Part shown: one piece after another, positions 1 through 8,860 of the stretch
Layout of the letters: each line of letters starts with the position of its first letter
Position numbering within the stretch: the first letter of the stretch is position 1
NCBI RefSeq assembly: GCF_021043375.1
Contig: NZ_JAJNDV010000002.1
Span: 186,001-250,000, forward strand
Reading direction: 5' to 3'
Length of the DNA: 64,000 nt
DNA from: Sphingomonas sp. IC-56
Lineage (GTDB): Bacteria > Pseudomonadota > Alphaproteobacteria > Sphingomonadales > Sphingomonadaceae
Program-made: the position numbers and the translations under genes
Notes under the pieces: model-generated
Databases searched by the model: none
Told to the model about the DNA's origin: nothing
The model's input: only the letters and a program-made list of their open reading frames with translations

Positions 1-32
1 AGCGATCGCGCGGCAAGCTGGGCAGGGTTCAT
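1..32 (-). CDS. possible 5' end of a divergent gene, cut by the window edge
   Basis: An ATG on the minus strand at base 32 opens a frame that reads MNPAQLAARS and runs off the window without a stop. It would diverge from ppc, with about 135 bases between the two starts. No convincing ribosome binding site is visible and ten codons cannot be assigned to a family, so this is only a possibility. Confidence 0.2.
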   Translation of the reverse strand, partial: MNPAQLAARS

Positions 33-167
33 CGCTCACTAGGTAAGAAGCGCCCGCCGATGCGCAAGATTGTTGCTCTGCTTGCCGTAGCACACAAGCC
101 TTCGTTGCGCGACGACAACAAGTGTTTCGGTTGACCGGCTTCCATGCGCAGTGCAGCAAATGCCGCC

Positions 168-2840
168 ATGGCTAGCCTGGCGATCGCGAACAACCCGGAC
201 ATCCGCTTCCTTGGACGCCTGCTCGGCGACGTGATCCGCGCTTATGGCGGCGAGGAACTGTTCAAGCGAATCGAATATATCCGCGCCACTTCGGTCGACC
301 GCCATCGCGGCGTCGCCGGCGCCGGGGCGATCGATCCCGGTCTGGACCGCCTGTCGCTGGACGAGACGCTCGACTTCGTGCGCGGCTTCATGCTGTTCTC
401 CATGCTCGCCAACCTGGTCGAGGACCGCCACGGCTCCGAGACCGAGCCGCAGGCCGATGTCACCTCGGCGCTGGAACGGCTGGCGGGCAGCGGCATTGGC
501 CGCGACGCGGTCAAGGCGCTGCTCGGCCATGCGCTGATCGTCCCGGTGCTCACCGCGCACCCGACCGAAGTGCGCCGCAAGTCGATGATCGACCACAAGA
601 ACCGCATCGCCGAACTGATGCGGCTCAAGGATCACGGGCTGGAGGAAACCCCCGACGGCGACAAGGTGGATGAGGCGATCCTGCGCCAGATCGCGCTGCT
701 GTGGCAGACGCGGGTGCTGCGCCGCGAGAAGCTGGGCGTCGCCGACGAGATCGAAACTGCGCTGTCGTACCTGAGCGACGTGTTCCTGCCCGTCCTGCCC
801 GCGCTCTATGCCCGCTGGGACCGAGCGCTGGGCGAGCGCGTCCCCTCCTTCCTGCGCGCCGGCAACTGGATTGGCGGCGACCGCGACGGCAATCCGTTCG
901 TCACCGCGGACTCGCTCCGCCTCGTGCTGGCGCGCTCCTCCCAGGCGGTGCTCGGCTATTATTTCGACGCGGTGCACGCGCTGGGCGCCGAACTGTCCAT
1001 CTCCACCGAGCATGTTCAGGTCAGCGCAGACCTGCTCAAGCTGGCCGAGGCGAGCCACGACACCGGCGGGAGCCGTCGGGACGAGCCCTATCGCCGCGCG
1101 CTGTCGGGCATCTACGCCCGGCTCTCCGCGACGCATGAAAAGCTCGCCGACAAGCCTCCTGCCCGCCCCGCGCCGATCCCCGGCCAAGCCTATGCCGATC
1201 CCGCCGAACTACGCGAGGAACTGGCCATCATCGCCCGCGGCCTCTCCGCCGATCCGAACGACCCGCTCGCCAGCGGCGGTGCGCTCGGTCGGCTGATCCG
1301 TGCGGTCGACACCTTCGGCTTCCATCTCGCCACGCTCGACATGCGCCAGAACAGCGCGGTGCATGAGCGGGTCGTCGCCGAGCTGCTGCACGCCGCCGGG
1401 GTCGAGGACGATTATGCCCTGCTCGACGAGGATGCCCGCGTCGCGCTACTCCGCCGCGAGCTTGCCAGCCCCAGGCTGCTGACCAGTCCTTATGCCGCCT
1501 ATTCGGAAGAGACCGCGTCCGAACTCGCCATCGTCCGCGCCGCGGCGGAGGCGCACGGCAAGTACGGGCGCCAGTGCATCACGCACTACATCGTATCCAT
1601 GGCGCAATCCGTGTCCGACCTGCTCGAAGTGCATGTGCTGCTCAAAGAGGCCGGGCTCTACATCCCCGGCGACGAGCCCCAGGCGCATGTCATGGCGATC
1701 CCGCTGTTCGAAACCATTGCCGACCTGGAGGGCGCGCCGGCGATCATGGAAGCCTGGCTTGCGCTCCCTGAAGTCGCGGCGATCGCTGCTGCACGCGGGC
1801 ACCAGGAAGTGATGATCGGCTATTCCGATTCCAACAAGGATGGCGGCTATCTCACCTCTACCTGGCAGCTGTCGCGCGGTTCCACCGCCCTCAAGCCGGT
1901 GTTCGAGCGTGCGGACCTTGCCATGCAGCTCTTCCACGGGCGCGGCGGCGCAGTCGGGCGCGGCGGCGGCTCCAGCTTCTCGGCGATCCTCGCCCAGCCG
2001 CCCGGCACCGTGCAGGGCCGCATCCGCATCACCGAACAGGGCGAAGTGATCGCCGCCAAATATGGCAGCCGCGCTAGTGCCATGACCAATTTGGAGGCGA
2101 TGGCTTCGGCCACGCTCATCGCCAGCCTCGAGCCCGAGCAGCTGGCGCCTGCCGACGCCGCCCGCTTCGCCGCGGCGATGAACCAGCTGTCCGACACTGC
2201 GTTCAAGGCGTATCGCGGGCTGGTCTATGAAACCGAAGGCTTCAAGACCTTCTTCCGCCAGGCCACGCCCATCGCCGAAATCGCTGGGCTCAAGATCGGC
2301 TCGCGCCCGGCCAGCCGCAAGCAATCGGACGCGATCGAGGATCTGCGCGCCATCCCCTGGGTGTTCAGCTGGGCGCAGGCCCGCGTGATGCTGCCGGGCT
2401 GGTACGGCGTCGGCGCCGCAATCGAAGCGTTTGAGGACAAGGGCCTGCTGCGCGAGATGGCGACCGCCTGGCCGTTCTTCGCCGCGACGCTCGCCAACAT
2501 GGAACAGGTACTCGCCAAATCCGACATGGCGATCGCCGAGCATTATGCCGCGATGGTCGAGGACCCCGCGCTGCGCGATCAGGTATTCGGCCGCATCCAT
2601 TCAGGCTGGCAGTCGACGCATGACGGGCTGCTGACCATCACCCGCCAGACCCGCCTGCTGGAAAAGCATCCGGGCCTCGAAACTTCCATTCGCCTGCGCC
2701 TCCCCTATATCGAGCCGCTCAACCTTCTCCAGATCGAGCTCCTCAAGCGCCATCGCGCGGGCGAAGACGACCCCCGCATCGGCGAAGGCATCCTCCTGTC
2801 GATCAACGCCATCGCCACTGCGCTACGCAACAGCGGCTAA
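168..2840 (+). CDS. ppc: phosphoenolpyruvate carboxylase
   Basis: This cytosolic enzyme carboxylates PEP with bicarbonate to give oxaloacetate, the anaplerotic supply for the TCA cycle. The product of 890 aa has the usual bacterial length. The catalytic His lies in VLTAHPTEVRRKS near residue 131. Other family signatures are FHGRGGAVGRGGG and GYSDSNKDGGY, and the C-terminus carries the typical LLQIELLKRHR segment. An in-frame ATG 24 bases upstream (144) would add MRSAANAA. I chose 168 because family members usually begin just before the NNPDIRFLGRLLGD block. Neither start has a clear Shine-Dalgarno. The gene stands alone and is followed by palindromic repeats. Function is certain from the motifs; only the start is open. 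Confidence 0.96.
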   Translation: MASLAIANNPDIRFLGRLLGDVIRAYGGEELFKRIEYIRATSVDRHRGVAGAGAIDPGLDRLSLDETLDFVRGFMLFSMLANLVEDRHGSETEPQADVTSALERLAGSGIGRDAVKALLGHALIVPVLTAHPTEVRRKSMIDHKNRIAELMRLKDHGLEETPDGDKVDEAILRQIALLWQTRVLRREKLGVADEIETALSYLSDVFLPVLPALYARWDRALGERVPSFLRAGNWIGGDRDGNPFVTADSLRLVLARSSQAVLGYYFDAVHALGAELSISTEHVQVSADLLKLAEASHDTGGSRRDEPYRRALSGIYARLSATHEKLADKPPARPAPIPGQAYADPAELREELAIIARGLSADPNDPLASGGALGRLIRAVDTFGFHLATLDMRQNSAVHERVVAELLHAAGVEDDYALLDEDARVALLRRELASPRLLTSPYAAYSEETASELAIVRAAAEAHGKYGRQCITHYIVSMAQSVSDLLEVHVLLKEAGLYIPGDEPQAHVMAIPLFETIADLEGAPAIMEAWLALPEVAAIAAARGHQEVMIGYSDSNKDGGYLTSTWQLSRGSTALKPVFERADLAMQLFHGRGGAVGRGGGSSFSAILAQPPGTVQGRIRITEQGEVIAAKYGSRASAMTNLEAMASATLIASLEPEQLAPADAARFAAAMNQLSDTAFKAYRGLVYETEGFKTFFRQATPIAEIAGLKIGSRPASRKQSDAIEDLRAIPWVFSWAQARVMLPGWYGVGAAIEAFEDKGLLREMATAWPFFAATLANMEQVLAKSDMAIAEHYAAMVEDPALRDQVFGRIHSGWQSTHDGLLTITRQTRLLEKHPGLETSIRLRLPYIEPLNLLQIELLKRHRAGEDDPRIGEGILLSINAIATALRNSG

Positions 2841-2851
2841 CAATATCTCCA

Positions 2852-2895
2852 CCGCGTAAGCGGGGGAGGTGGCACGCAAAGCGTGACGCAGAGGG
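2852..2895. repeat. half of a family C palindromic element downstream of ppc
   Basis: Two small hairpins (CCGC-gtaa-GCGG at 2852-2863 and CACGC-aaa-GCGTG at 2873-2885) are separated by GGGAGGTGG and followed by a purine-rich stretch. This 'hairpin - G-run - hairpin' order matches one arm of the family C elements at 28760 and 43424, although the stem sequences differ. There is no second arm. Confidence 0.5.
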
Positions 2896-2937
2896 CTTCT
2901 CCACAAGCACCACGGCCGGATGGAAGAGCAAAACACT

Positions 2938-3039
2938 AGTTCCCCGGCGGAGGCCGGGGCCCAGCTGCAATACGGTGGAAAGTGCAGGCTTCCGCCACAT
3001 GGTGCGCCGAAGCTGGGCCCCGGCCTTCGCCGGGGAACT
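2938..3039. repeat. family A palindromic doublet, copy 1
   Basis: Two inverted arms, each starting AGTTCCCCGGCG and running into GGCCGGGGCCCAGCT, flank a variable core of about 45 bases. Each arm can itself fold (CCCCGGC against GCCGGGG), so the unit is a REP-like doublet. It lies between the convergent ends of ppc and the thioesterase gene. Closely related copies are at 8736, 30422, 34470, 39955 and 56374. Confidence 0.9.
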
Positions 3040-3083
3040 GCTCGATCGAACGATTGCCGCGTGGCGCTAGCGGCGACACCCCC

Positions 3084-3476
3084 TCACCGCAGAAACGGCG
3101 CAATCACCTCCGGCGTCACCCGCACCAGTCGCCCGCTCTCGCGATCCAGCATCGCCCAGGTGGTAACCGCCTCCACCTTCACCTTCCCGTCATCGCCGAT
3201 GAACCGCATGTGCCGGTCGAACCGCGCCCCACGCGGGCCGTCCGCCAGCCAGGTTTCAGCAGTCACTGCCTCGCCTTCGCGAACATTGCCGCGATAGTCG
3301 ATCTCATGCCGAGTGATGACCCAGATATAGGCGTCGACATGCGCCTCGTCCGCCACCGCGCGCCAGTGGGAGACCGAAATCTCCTGTATCCACTTCACCC
3401 AGACCGCATTGTTGACATGGCCAAGCTCGTCGATGTCGTCGGGCCCGGCGGTGATGCGAGTGGTGAAGCGCGTCAT
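3084..3476 (-). CDS. acyl-CoA thioesterase, 4-hydroxybenzoyl-CoA thioesterase (hotdog) family
   Basis: A 130-aa single hotdog-domain protein predicted to hydrolyse acyl-CoA thioesters in the cytosol. The N-terminal block ITAGPDDIDELGHVNNAVWVKW contains the family's D-x-x-G-H-V-N-N signature (residues about 14-21), with the Asp as probable catalytic base. The substrate cannot be told from sequence; FadM/YbgC-like enzymes act on a range of acyl-CoAs. The gene is convergent with ppc and is 43 bases from the next upstream minus-strand gene, so the two may be cotranscribed. Length and motif position are normal. Confidence 0.85.
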   Translation of the reverse strand: MTRFTTRITAGPDDIDELGHVNNAVWVKWIQEISVSHWRAVADEAHVDAYIWVITRHEIDYRGNVREGEAVTAETWLADGPRGARFDRHMRFIGDDGKVKVEAVTTWAMLDRESGRLVRVTPEVIAPFLR

Positions 3477-3519
3477 GGCGCCAGTCTAGCCATATGGCGC
3501 CCGCGAAAGGAAGCGCGGC

Positions 3520-4473
3520 TTAATCGATGACGCGGCACGCGATCGGCGGCTGGCCCGGCGCGGTAAAGGTCATGTCGCTGCCCTTGGCCCGCAGCTCATA
3601 GCCCTTGGCCGCATAGCCGACGCCCGAGGCGACCCGCTGTCGGCGCAGAGTTGCCAAAACCTTGCCGCCGCGCGACACCGTGACGCGATCATGGTCGAGG
3701 TCGAACGCGCCGACCAGCCGCGATCCGTCCATGCAGCGATAGCGTGCGGTGGACCGGTTGTCGGCAATCTCCTCGGCGGGCGATGCCGGCTTCGCCCCCG
3801 GGTCGGAAGGCGCGGGCTTGGCCTCGCCGCGCGGCTTAACCTCGATGCTTTCGATCCGCCAGCGCCGCTGCTCGGCGGTCGCCCCATCCACATCGCCTGC
3901 CCGGCGCAGCGTCGCGCTGCCGAGCAAGTTGAACGGCCGATTGCCTTGCTTCAGCCGGCCATAAACCTGCACGGGCACCGTAACATAGCGCTGCCCCGCA
4001 CCCGCATCGATCCGGCCCGGTGCGCCGACATTGGCATGATATTCGGAATATCTGGCAAAGCTCGCCGCAAAAGCCTGCGCGCTCATGCCGGAAGCTTGCC
4101 CGCGATTGCGCCACAAGGCCCAGGCTTCGCGATATTTGCCTGCTTCGAGCAGCGCGTAATAGGTCTGGACCACATTGGCCGCGCCTTGCGCGCTGTCTTC
4201 GGTAAACGGCGCCTCACTGACTGGCGTACGGTCATCGGGCAGCCCGCCTGGTTCGCCGGGCGCCGGCGGGGTCACCGTTTGTGAGATCGGCGTGGCCGTA
4301 TCGGCCGGCGCAGCCGGCGTTCCGCGGTCGGCCGCCTCCAATGACCGCCCTTCGCCTGCGCTGTTGACTGTCGCGTCCGCGGCCGCGACCTCCACGTTCG
4401 CCGACCCATTGTCTGCTGGCTGGTTGGAGCAGGCAGCCAGGGTACAGGCGGCAAGCGGCAGGAACAGGCGCAT
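3520..4473 (-). CDS. uncharacterised lipoprotein
   Basis: The product of 317 aa begins MRLFLPLAACTLAACSNQPAD, a short hydrophobic signal with lipobox LAAC (Cys15), so it should be a lipidated envelope protein. Residues 20-90 are low-complexity Ala/Thr/Pro/Glu, as in a flexible linker. Residues about 95-215 form a compact region (AQGAANVVQTYYALLEAGKYREAWALWRN) that looks like an NTF2/DUF4019-type fold in its opening helix. The C-terminal 80 residues include two Cys (YRCMDGSR and ACRVID) and resemble a small lysozyme-inhibitor-like beta domain. Both domain readings are inference from pattern only. I do not recognise a characterised family member. Confidence 0.7.
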   Translation of the reverse strand: MRLFLPLAACTLAACSNQPADNGSANVEVAAADATVNSAGEGRSLEAADRGTPAAPADTATPISQTVTPPAPGEPGGLPDDRTPVSEAPFTEDSAQGAANVVQTYYALLEAGKYREAWALWRNRGQASGMSAQAFAASFARYSEYHANVGAPGRIDAGAGQRYVTVPVQVYGRLKQGNRPFNLLGSATLRRAGDVDGATAEQRRWRIESIEVKPRGEAKPAPSDPGAKPASPAEEIADNRSTARYRCMDGSRLVGAFDLDHDRVTVSRGGKVLATLRRQRVASGVGYAAKGYELRAKGSDMTFTAPGQPPIACRVID

Positions 4474-4545
4474 GTAACTTCTAACCCATGTTGTGCTTAC
4501 CGGGGAACGTCAGCAAGGCGCGCCCGTTCCCCGGCAGCCCGACCG

Positions 4546-4890
4546 TCAGGGGCGCAGTGCGGTGTCGTCGCCATCTTCCAGTTCGTCGTCGAGTTCGTCT
4601 TCATCGACGTTCTCGTCGTCGAGATCGGCCTGAAGCTCATCCTCGCGCATGTCGTCCAGCGCCAGCGCGACGTCGTCGTCTTCCTCGCCCAGCTCGTCAT
4701 CGACCATGGTCAGCTCGTCGGTGTCGTCGTCATCGCCATCGTCACCCAGATCCACGGGGATGTCGGTCAGGATGTTGCCGTTGCTGGGAGCGTCATTGGT
4801 CGCCTCGATGATCTCGGCGCGCTGCGCCTCGTCATAGCCTTCGGCATCCCAAGTGTCGGTGGAATGCGGGGGAACCTGGTTGCCGCCCAT
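4546..4890 (-). CDS. small highly acidic hypothetical protein
   Basis: A 114-aa protein in which the last 75 residues are mostly Asp and Glu (LGDDGDDDDTDELTMVDDEL and DLDDENVDEDELDDELED). The N-terminal 40 residues (MGGNQVPPHSTDTWDAEGYD onward) look more ordinary. A GAGG sits seven bases before the ATG, which supports translation. There is no signal peptide and no known domain. It lies between a lipoprotein gene and an MFS gene on the same strand. Acidic proteins of this kind can buffer basic partners, but no function can be assigned. Confidence 0.6.
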   Translation of the reverse strand: MGGNQVPPHSTDTWDAEGYDEAQRAEIIEATNDAPSNGNILTDIPVDLGDDGDDDDTDELTMVDDELGEEDDDVALALDDMREDELQADLDDENVDEDELDDELEDGDDTALRP

Positions 4891-4989
4891 CGCCTGTCCT
4901 CGTCATTGTACCTGGGGCGTGCGTGCCCCGGTTCATCAGCGCGAACGGTGATCGGGCCTCACTCGTTCCACGCGCCCGCGACGAAGCGC

Positions 4990-6237
4990 TCAGCTCGGGC
5001 GGAACAGCCGCCCCCGCTCGGCGAACAGCACGGCGCCGAACGCCAGCACGCCCATCACCAGGAACCCGCCATATAGCGGCACGGTGGTACCGTTGAACTG
5101 CTGGCCGATATACGCGCCGATCAACGCTCCGCCCAGCGTTGTGACGAAACCCTGCAGGCTGGACGCGGTGCCGGCGATCTTGCCCATCTTCTCCATCGCC
5201 ATGGCCGAGAAGTTGGACGTCGCCAGGCCGAAACAGCCCATCATCATCGCCTGGAGGATGGCGAAGGTCCAAAGCGTCTCCACCTCGGCCAGCGCCACGC
5301 CCAGGTGCACCGCCGCCAGCACCGTCAGCCCGCTCAGCGCCGAATGCGAGATGCGCCGCGTGCCCAGCTTCATCACCAGCCGTGAATTGAGGAACGATCC
5401 CAGCGCCATGGTGCTCGCCACCGCCGCGAACACATAGACGAGCAAAGTCGGGCGGTGGAACACGTCCTCCATCACTTGCTGCACCGATCCGATGAACCCG
5501 AACAGCCCGCCCGAGAGCAGTGCGGTGGCAAGGGTGTAGCCGACCGCGCTCCGGTCGCGCAGCATCAGTGCATAGTCCGCCACGATCCGCCGCGGATGCA
5601 GCGATTGCCGCGCGTCCGCTGCCAGCGTCTCCGGCATGCGCAGCCAGAACCAAGCGACCACCACCAGCGAAACGGCCGCCACGCCCCAGAAGATCATCCG
5701 CCACGATCCGCCTGCCGAGAGCACGCCCTGTCCAAATGCTGGCGCGAAGATGGGCGCGGCCATGAACACCATGAAGGCGAGGCTCATCACCCGCGCCATC
5801 GCGCGGCCCGCGAAACAGTCGCGCACCAGCGCCACCGTCACCACCCGCGCGCCCGCCGCCGCGGTGCCCATCGCCACGCGCGCGATCAGCAACAGCACAA
5901 AGCTGCCCGACACAGCCGCCACTGCGCTCGTCAGCACATAGGAAAACAGCGCGATGCCCAGCACCGGCCGCCGCCCGAACCGGTCCGACAAGGGGCCGTA
6001 GCCCAGCTGCGCCACCGCAAAGCCGATCAGATATGCCGTGATGATATACTGACGGTGGTTCGGCTCGGCGACGCCCAGCGCGTCGCCGATCGCCGGCAGC
6101 GCGGGCAGCATCGCGTCGATGCCAAGCGCCGTCAGGGCCATCATCGAGGCGATCAGCGCCACGAACTCGCCGAATCGCAGCGGCGCCTGGTTGGCGCTAT
6201 CGGTGGTCAGGTCGGGCTGGCTCATGCGCGTGCCCAT
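4990..6237 (-). CDS. MFS drug efflux transporter, Bcr/CflA type
   Basis: An inner-membrane proton-driven exporter of about 415 aa with twelve predicted hydrophobic segments. The loop 2-3 signature GPLSDRFGRRPVLG is intact. The opening (LIASMMALTALGIDAMLPALPAIGDALG) and the following YIITAYLIGFAVAQLGYGPLSD region are typical of the Bcr/CflA branch of drug:H+ antiporters, which export compounds such as bicyclomycin, sulfonamides or chloramphenicol; the actual substrate is unknown. Possible starts are GTG 6261, ATG 6237 and ATG 6225. The GGAG upstream fits 6237 best. The gene diverges from the oxygenase at 6359. Confidence 0.88.
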   Translation of the reverse strand: MGTRMSQPDLTTDSANQAPLRFGEFVALIASMMALTALGIDAMLPALPAIGDALGVAEPNHRQYIITAYLIGFAVAQLGYGPLSDRFGRRPVLGIALFSYVLTSAVAAVSGSFVLLLIARVAMGTAAAGARVVTVALVRDCFAGRAMARVMSLAFMVFMAAPIFAPAFGQGVLSAGGSWRMIFWGVAAVSLVVVAWFWLRMPETLAADARQSLHPRRIVADYALMLRDRSAVGYTLATALLSGGLFGFIGSVQQVMEDVFHRPTLLVYVFAAVASTMALGSFLNSRLVMKLGTRRISHSALSGLTVLAAVHLGVALAEVETLWTFAILQAMMMGCFGLATSNFSAMAMEKMGKIAGTASSLQGFVTTLGGALIGAYIGQQFNGTTVPLYGGFLVMGVLAFGAVLFAERGRLFRPS

Positions 6238-6358
6238 GGCCCATCGCGCTCCGTCCGTCACCCCAATCGCGCATGTCGATCACGGCAATCGAGCCGAGCC
6301 GCTTGTTCGCAACTGGCCGGAGCGGCTAACTGGCGGCAATATCCCCTCGGAGACTCAC

Positions 6359-7309
6359 ATGTCCAACATTCTTGCCGAAATCCCGGCGCTGTCGCTGGCG
6401 GACCAGCAGTCCGACCCGCAAGGCTTCGCCCAGGCGTTCGGCCAGTCCTTTCAGCGTTTCGGTTTCGCGGTCGTGCGCGATCACGGCGTGCCCCAGGATC
6501 TGATCGAACGCGCCTGGGCGATGACCAAGGCCTTTTTTGACCTGCCCGAGGAAGAGAAGCGCAGCTATCTGATCGCCGGCCAGGGCGGCGCGCGCGGCTA
6601 CACCCCGTTCAAGACGGAGATCGCCAAGGGCGCAACGCATGTCGACCTGAAGGAATTCTGGCACATCGGCCGCGAGCTAGCCCAGGGCCACCGGTTCGGC
6701 GACTATATGCCCCCCAACATCTGGCCGAACCAGCCGGAGGGCTTCCGCGAGACCTTTATCGAGCTGTTCCAGGCGTTCGACACCGCGGGCGACAAGCTGC
6801 TCTCGGCCATCGCGCGCTATCTCAACCTGGACCCCAACTGGTTCGATCCTGCGGTGAAGGACGGCAATTCGGTCCTGCGCCTGCTCCACTACCCCCCCGT
6901 CGCCGCCGACGCACCGGAGGTCCGCGCGGGTGCGCACGAGGACATCAATCTCATCACCCTCCTGCTCGGCGCCGAGGAAGCAGGCCTCGAGCTGCTCGAC
7001 CGCGACGGCCAGTGGCTGCCGGTCAAGCCGCCCGAGGGCGCGATGGTGGTCAATGTCGGTGACATGCTCCAGCGGCTGACCAACCACGTCCTCCCCTCGA
7101 CCACTCACCGCGTGGTGAACCCGCCGGCCGAGCGCCGCGGCAACTCGCGCTATTCGATGCCCTTCTTCCTCCATCCCGCGCCCGACTTCATCATCGAGAC
7201 GCTGCCGGGCTGCGTGAGCGAGGACCGGCCCAACCGCTATCCCGAGCCGATCAGCTCGCACGACTATCTTCAGGAACGGCTGGTCGAGATCGGCCTTATC
7301 AAGAAGTAA
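6359..7309 (+). CDS. 2-oxoglutarate/Fe(II)-type oxygenase, isopenicillin N synthase family
   Basis: A 316-aa non-haem iron oxygenase. The N-terminal DIOX_N-like region (residues 5-115) is followed by the jelly-roll core. The Fe ligands are H193 and D195 (in GAHEDINLIT) and H250 (in STTHRVVNPP). R264 and S266 in RYSMPFF form the R-x-S pair that binds 2-oxoglutarate. The real start is the ATG at 6359, which has GGAG eight bases upstream; the frame stays open 80 codons further but without a better start. The family covers very different reactions, including penicillin and flavonoid hydroxylation and ethylene formation. No neighbouring gene points to a pathway, so the substrate is unknown. Confidence 0.88.
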   Translation: MSNILAEIPALSLADQQSDPQGFAQAFGQSFQRFGFAVVRDHGVPQDLIERAWAMTKAFFDLPEEEKRSYLIAGQGGARGYTPFKTEIAKGATHVDLKEFWHIGRELAQGHRFGDYMPPNIWPNQPEGFRETFIELFQAFDTAGDKLLSAIARYLNLDPNWFDPAVKDGNSVLRLLHYPPVAADAPEVRAGAHEDINLITLLLGAEEAGLELLDRDGQWLPVKPPEGAMVVNVGDMLQRLTNHVLPSTTHRVVNPPAERRGNSRYSMPFFLHPAPDFIIETLPGCVSEDRPNRYPEPISSHDYLQERLVEIGLIKK

Positions 7310-7349
7310 TCCTATCTTCCCCCGGTTCGCGGGGAACGGCTAGGAGCAG

Positions 7350-7379
7350 GCGGCGGCAGAGCTTCGGCTTTGCCGCCGC
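7350..7379. other. strong TTCG-capped hairpin upstream of hom
   Basis: Bases 7350-7362 pair with 7367-7379 over 13 positions (one G-U) around a TTCG tetraloop. The stem ends 22 bases before the hom ATG. There is no T-run after it, so it is not a classical intrinsic terminator on the plus strand. It could bound the oxygenase mRNA or act in the hom leader. Confidence 0.6.
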
Positions 7380-7401
7380 ACTTTCTAGGGGGGACCTGCA
7401 A

Positions 7402-8694
7402 ATGACCGAACCGCTTCGCATCGCACTGGCTGGCCTTGGCACCGTGGGCGCGGGCGTCATTCGGTTGCTCGACACCAATGGCGAGCTTATCGCCCGCCGC
7501 GCCGGTCGCCCGATCGAAGTGGTCGCCGTCTCCGCGCGCGATCGCACCAAGGACCGCGGCATCGACATCAGCCGCTTCGACTGGGTCGACGACACTGCCG
7601 AGCTCGCCCGCCATCCGCGCGCCGATGTCGTGGTGGAGCTGGTCGGCGGGTCGGACGGCCCCGCCGTCGCGTTGGTCCGCGCAGCACTTGCCGCCGGCCG
7701 TCACGTCGTCACCGCCAACAAGGCGATGATCGCGCATCACGGGCTGGAACTCGCCCGCGCCGCCGAAGCCGCCAACGCCGCATTGAAGTTCGAAGCCGCG
7801 GTCGCTGGCGGCGTCCCGGTCATCAAGGGCCTGCGCGAAGGCGCCGCCGCCAATGTCGTCACGCGCGTTTATGGCATCCTCAACGGCACCTGCAATTTCA
7901 TCCTGTCCAAGATGGAGGCCGAAGGCCGCGACTTCGCCGACATCCTCGCCGAAGCACAGCGCCTGGGCTATGCCGAGGCCGATCCCAGCTTCGACATCGA
8001 CGGGGTCGACGCCGCGCACAAGCTGTCGATCCTCGCCAGCCTCGCCTTTGGCACCGAGCCCGCGTTCGGCGAAGTCGCGGTCAGCGGCGTGCGCCACGTC
8101 CTCGCCGCCGACATCGCCGAGGCGGCAGCACTCGGCTACCGCGTCCGCCTGCTCGGCCTCGCCGACGCCGGCCCGCACGGCCTGTTCCAGCGCGTGCACC
8201 CCCACCTCATCCCGCTGAGCCACCCGCTCGCGCATGTCACGGGTTCGACCAACGCCGTCGTGGCAGAGGGTAATTTCGTCGGCCGCCTGCTGTTCCAAGG
8301 CGCAGGCGCGGGCGACGGCCCGACGGCCAGCGCCGTGGTCGCCGACCTGATCGACATCGCTCGCGGCGAATTCGGCCCGCCCTATGCCATGCCCGCCGAC
8401 GCGCTCCTCGCGCAGGGGGCCGCCGACGCCGGCGAACGCCGCGCCCGCGCCTATGTCCGCCTGACCGTCACCGACAAGGTCGGCGTCCTCGCCGAAATCG
8501 CCGCGGCGATGCGCGACGCTGGCGTCTCGATCGAAAGCCTGATCCAGCGCGCCGCCAACCCCGATGGCAGCGTGCTTGTCGCGATCGTCACCCATGAAGT
8601 CCCGGAACGCAGCGTCGCCCACGCGCTCGAAAAACTGCGCGGCTCGCAAAGCCTGGTCGGCGAACCGATGTGGATGCACATCCTTGGCGACTAA
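7402..8694 (+). CDS. hom: homoserine dehydrogenase
   Basis: Reduces aspartate semialdehyde to homoserine with NAD(P)H, the branch point to threonine, methionine and isoleucine. The 430-aa product has the N-terminal Rossmann motif GLGTVGAGV (residues about 11-19). The catalytic core contains ANKAMIAHH and GILNGTCNFILSKME, with DPSFDIDGVDAAHKL as the homoserine-binding region. A C-terminal ACT domain from about residue 350 (VRLTVTDKVGVLAEIAAAM) suggests feedback inhibition, classically by threonine. A run of G residues forms a good ribosome binding site before ATG 7402. The gene stands alone between a hairpin and a family A repeat. Confidence 0.96.
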   Translation: MTEPLRIALAGLGTVGAGVIRLLDTNGELIARRAGRPIEVVAVSARDRTKDRGIDISRFDWVDDTAELARHPRADVVVELVGGSDGPAVALVRAALAAGRHVVTANKAMIAHHGLELARAAEAANAALKFEAAVAGGVPVIKGLREGAAANVVTRVYGILNGTCNFILSKMEAEGRDFADILAEAQRLGYAEADPSFDIDGVDAAHKLSILASLAFGTEPAFGEVAVSGVRHVLAADIAEAAALGYRVRLLGLADAGPHGLFQRVHPHLIPLSHPLAHVTGSTNAVVAEGNFVGRLLFQGAGAGDGPTASAVVADLIDIARGEFGPPYAMPADALLAQGAADAGERRARAYVRLTVTDKVGVLAEIAAAMRDAGVSIESLIQRAANPDGSVLVAIVTHEVPERSVAHALEKLRGSQSLVGEPMWMHILGD

Positions 8695-8735
8695 GGGCAC
8701 CGGCCTCTACATACCTCGGTCACCAGCAACCAACC

Positions 8736-8838
8736 AGTTCCCCGGCGAAGGCCGGGGCCCAGCTTCGGGCTGCTCGGGGAAGCGGAGCTCCGCTGCGACA
8801 AACCGCTTGCAACTGGGCCCCGGCCTCCGCCGGGGAAC
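8736..8838. repeat. family A palindromic doublet, copy 2
   Basis: Inverted arms beginning GTTCCCCGGCGAAGGCC flank a 45-base core that differs from copy 1. The element lies between the convergent ends of hom and the small secreted-protein gene, 41 bases after the hom stop. Confidence 0.9.
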
Positions 8839-8860
8839 CGGGTAAGCGAACCCGAAGCCG

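Noticed and set aside
7350-7379. The hairpin before hom as an intrinsic terminator
   Set aside because: No run of T follows the stem on either strand. It is kept only as an unexplained hairpin.
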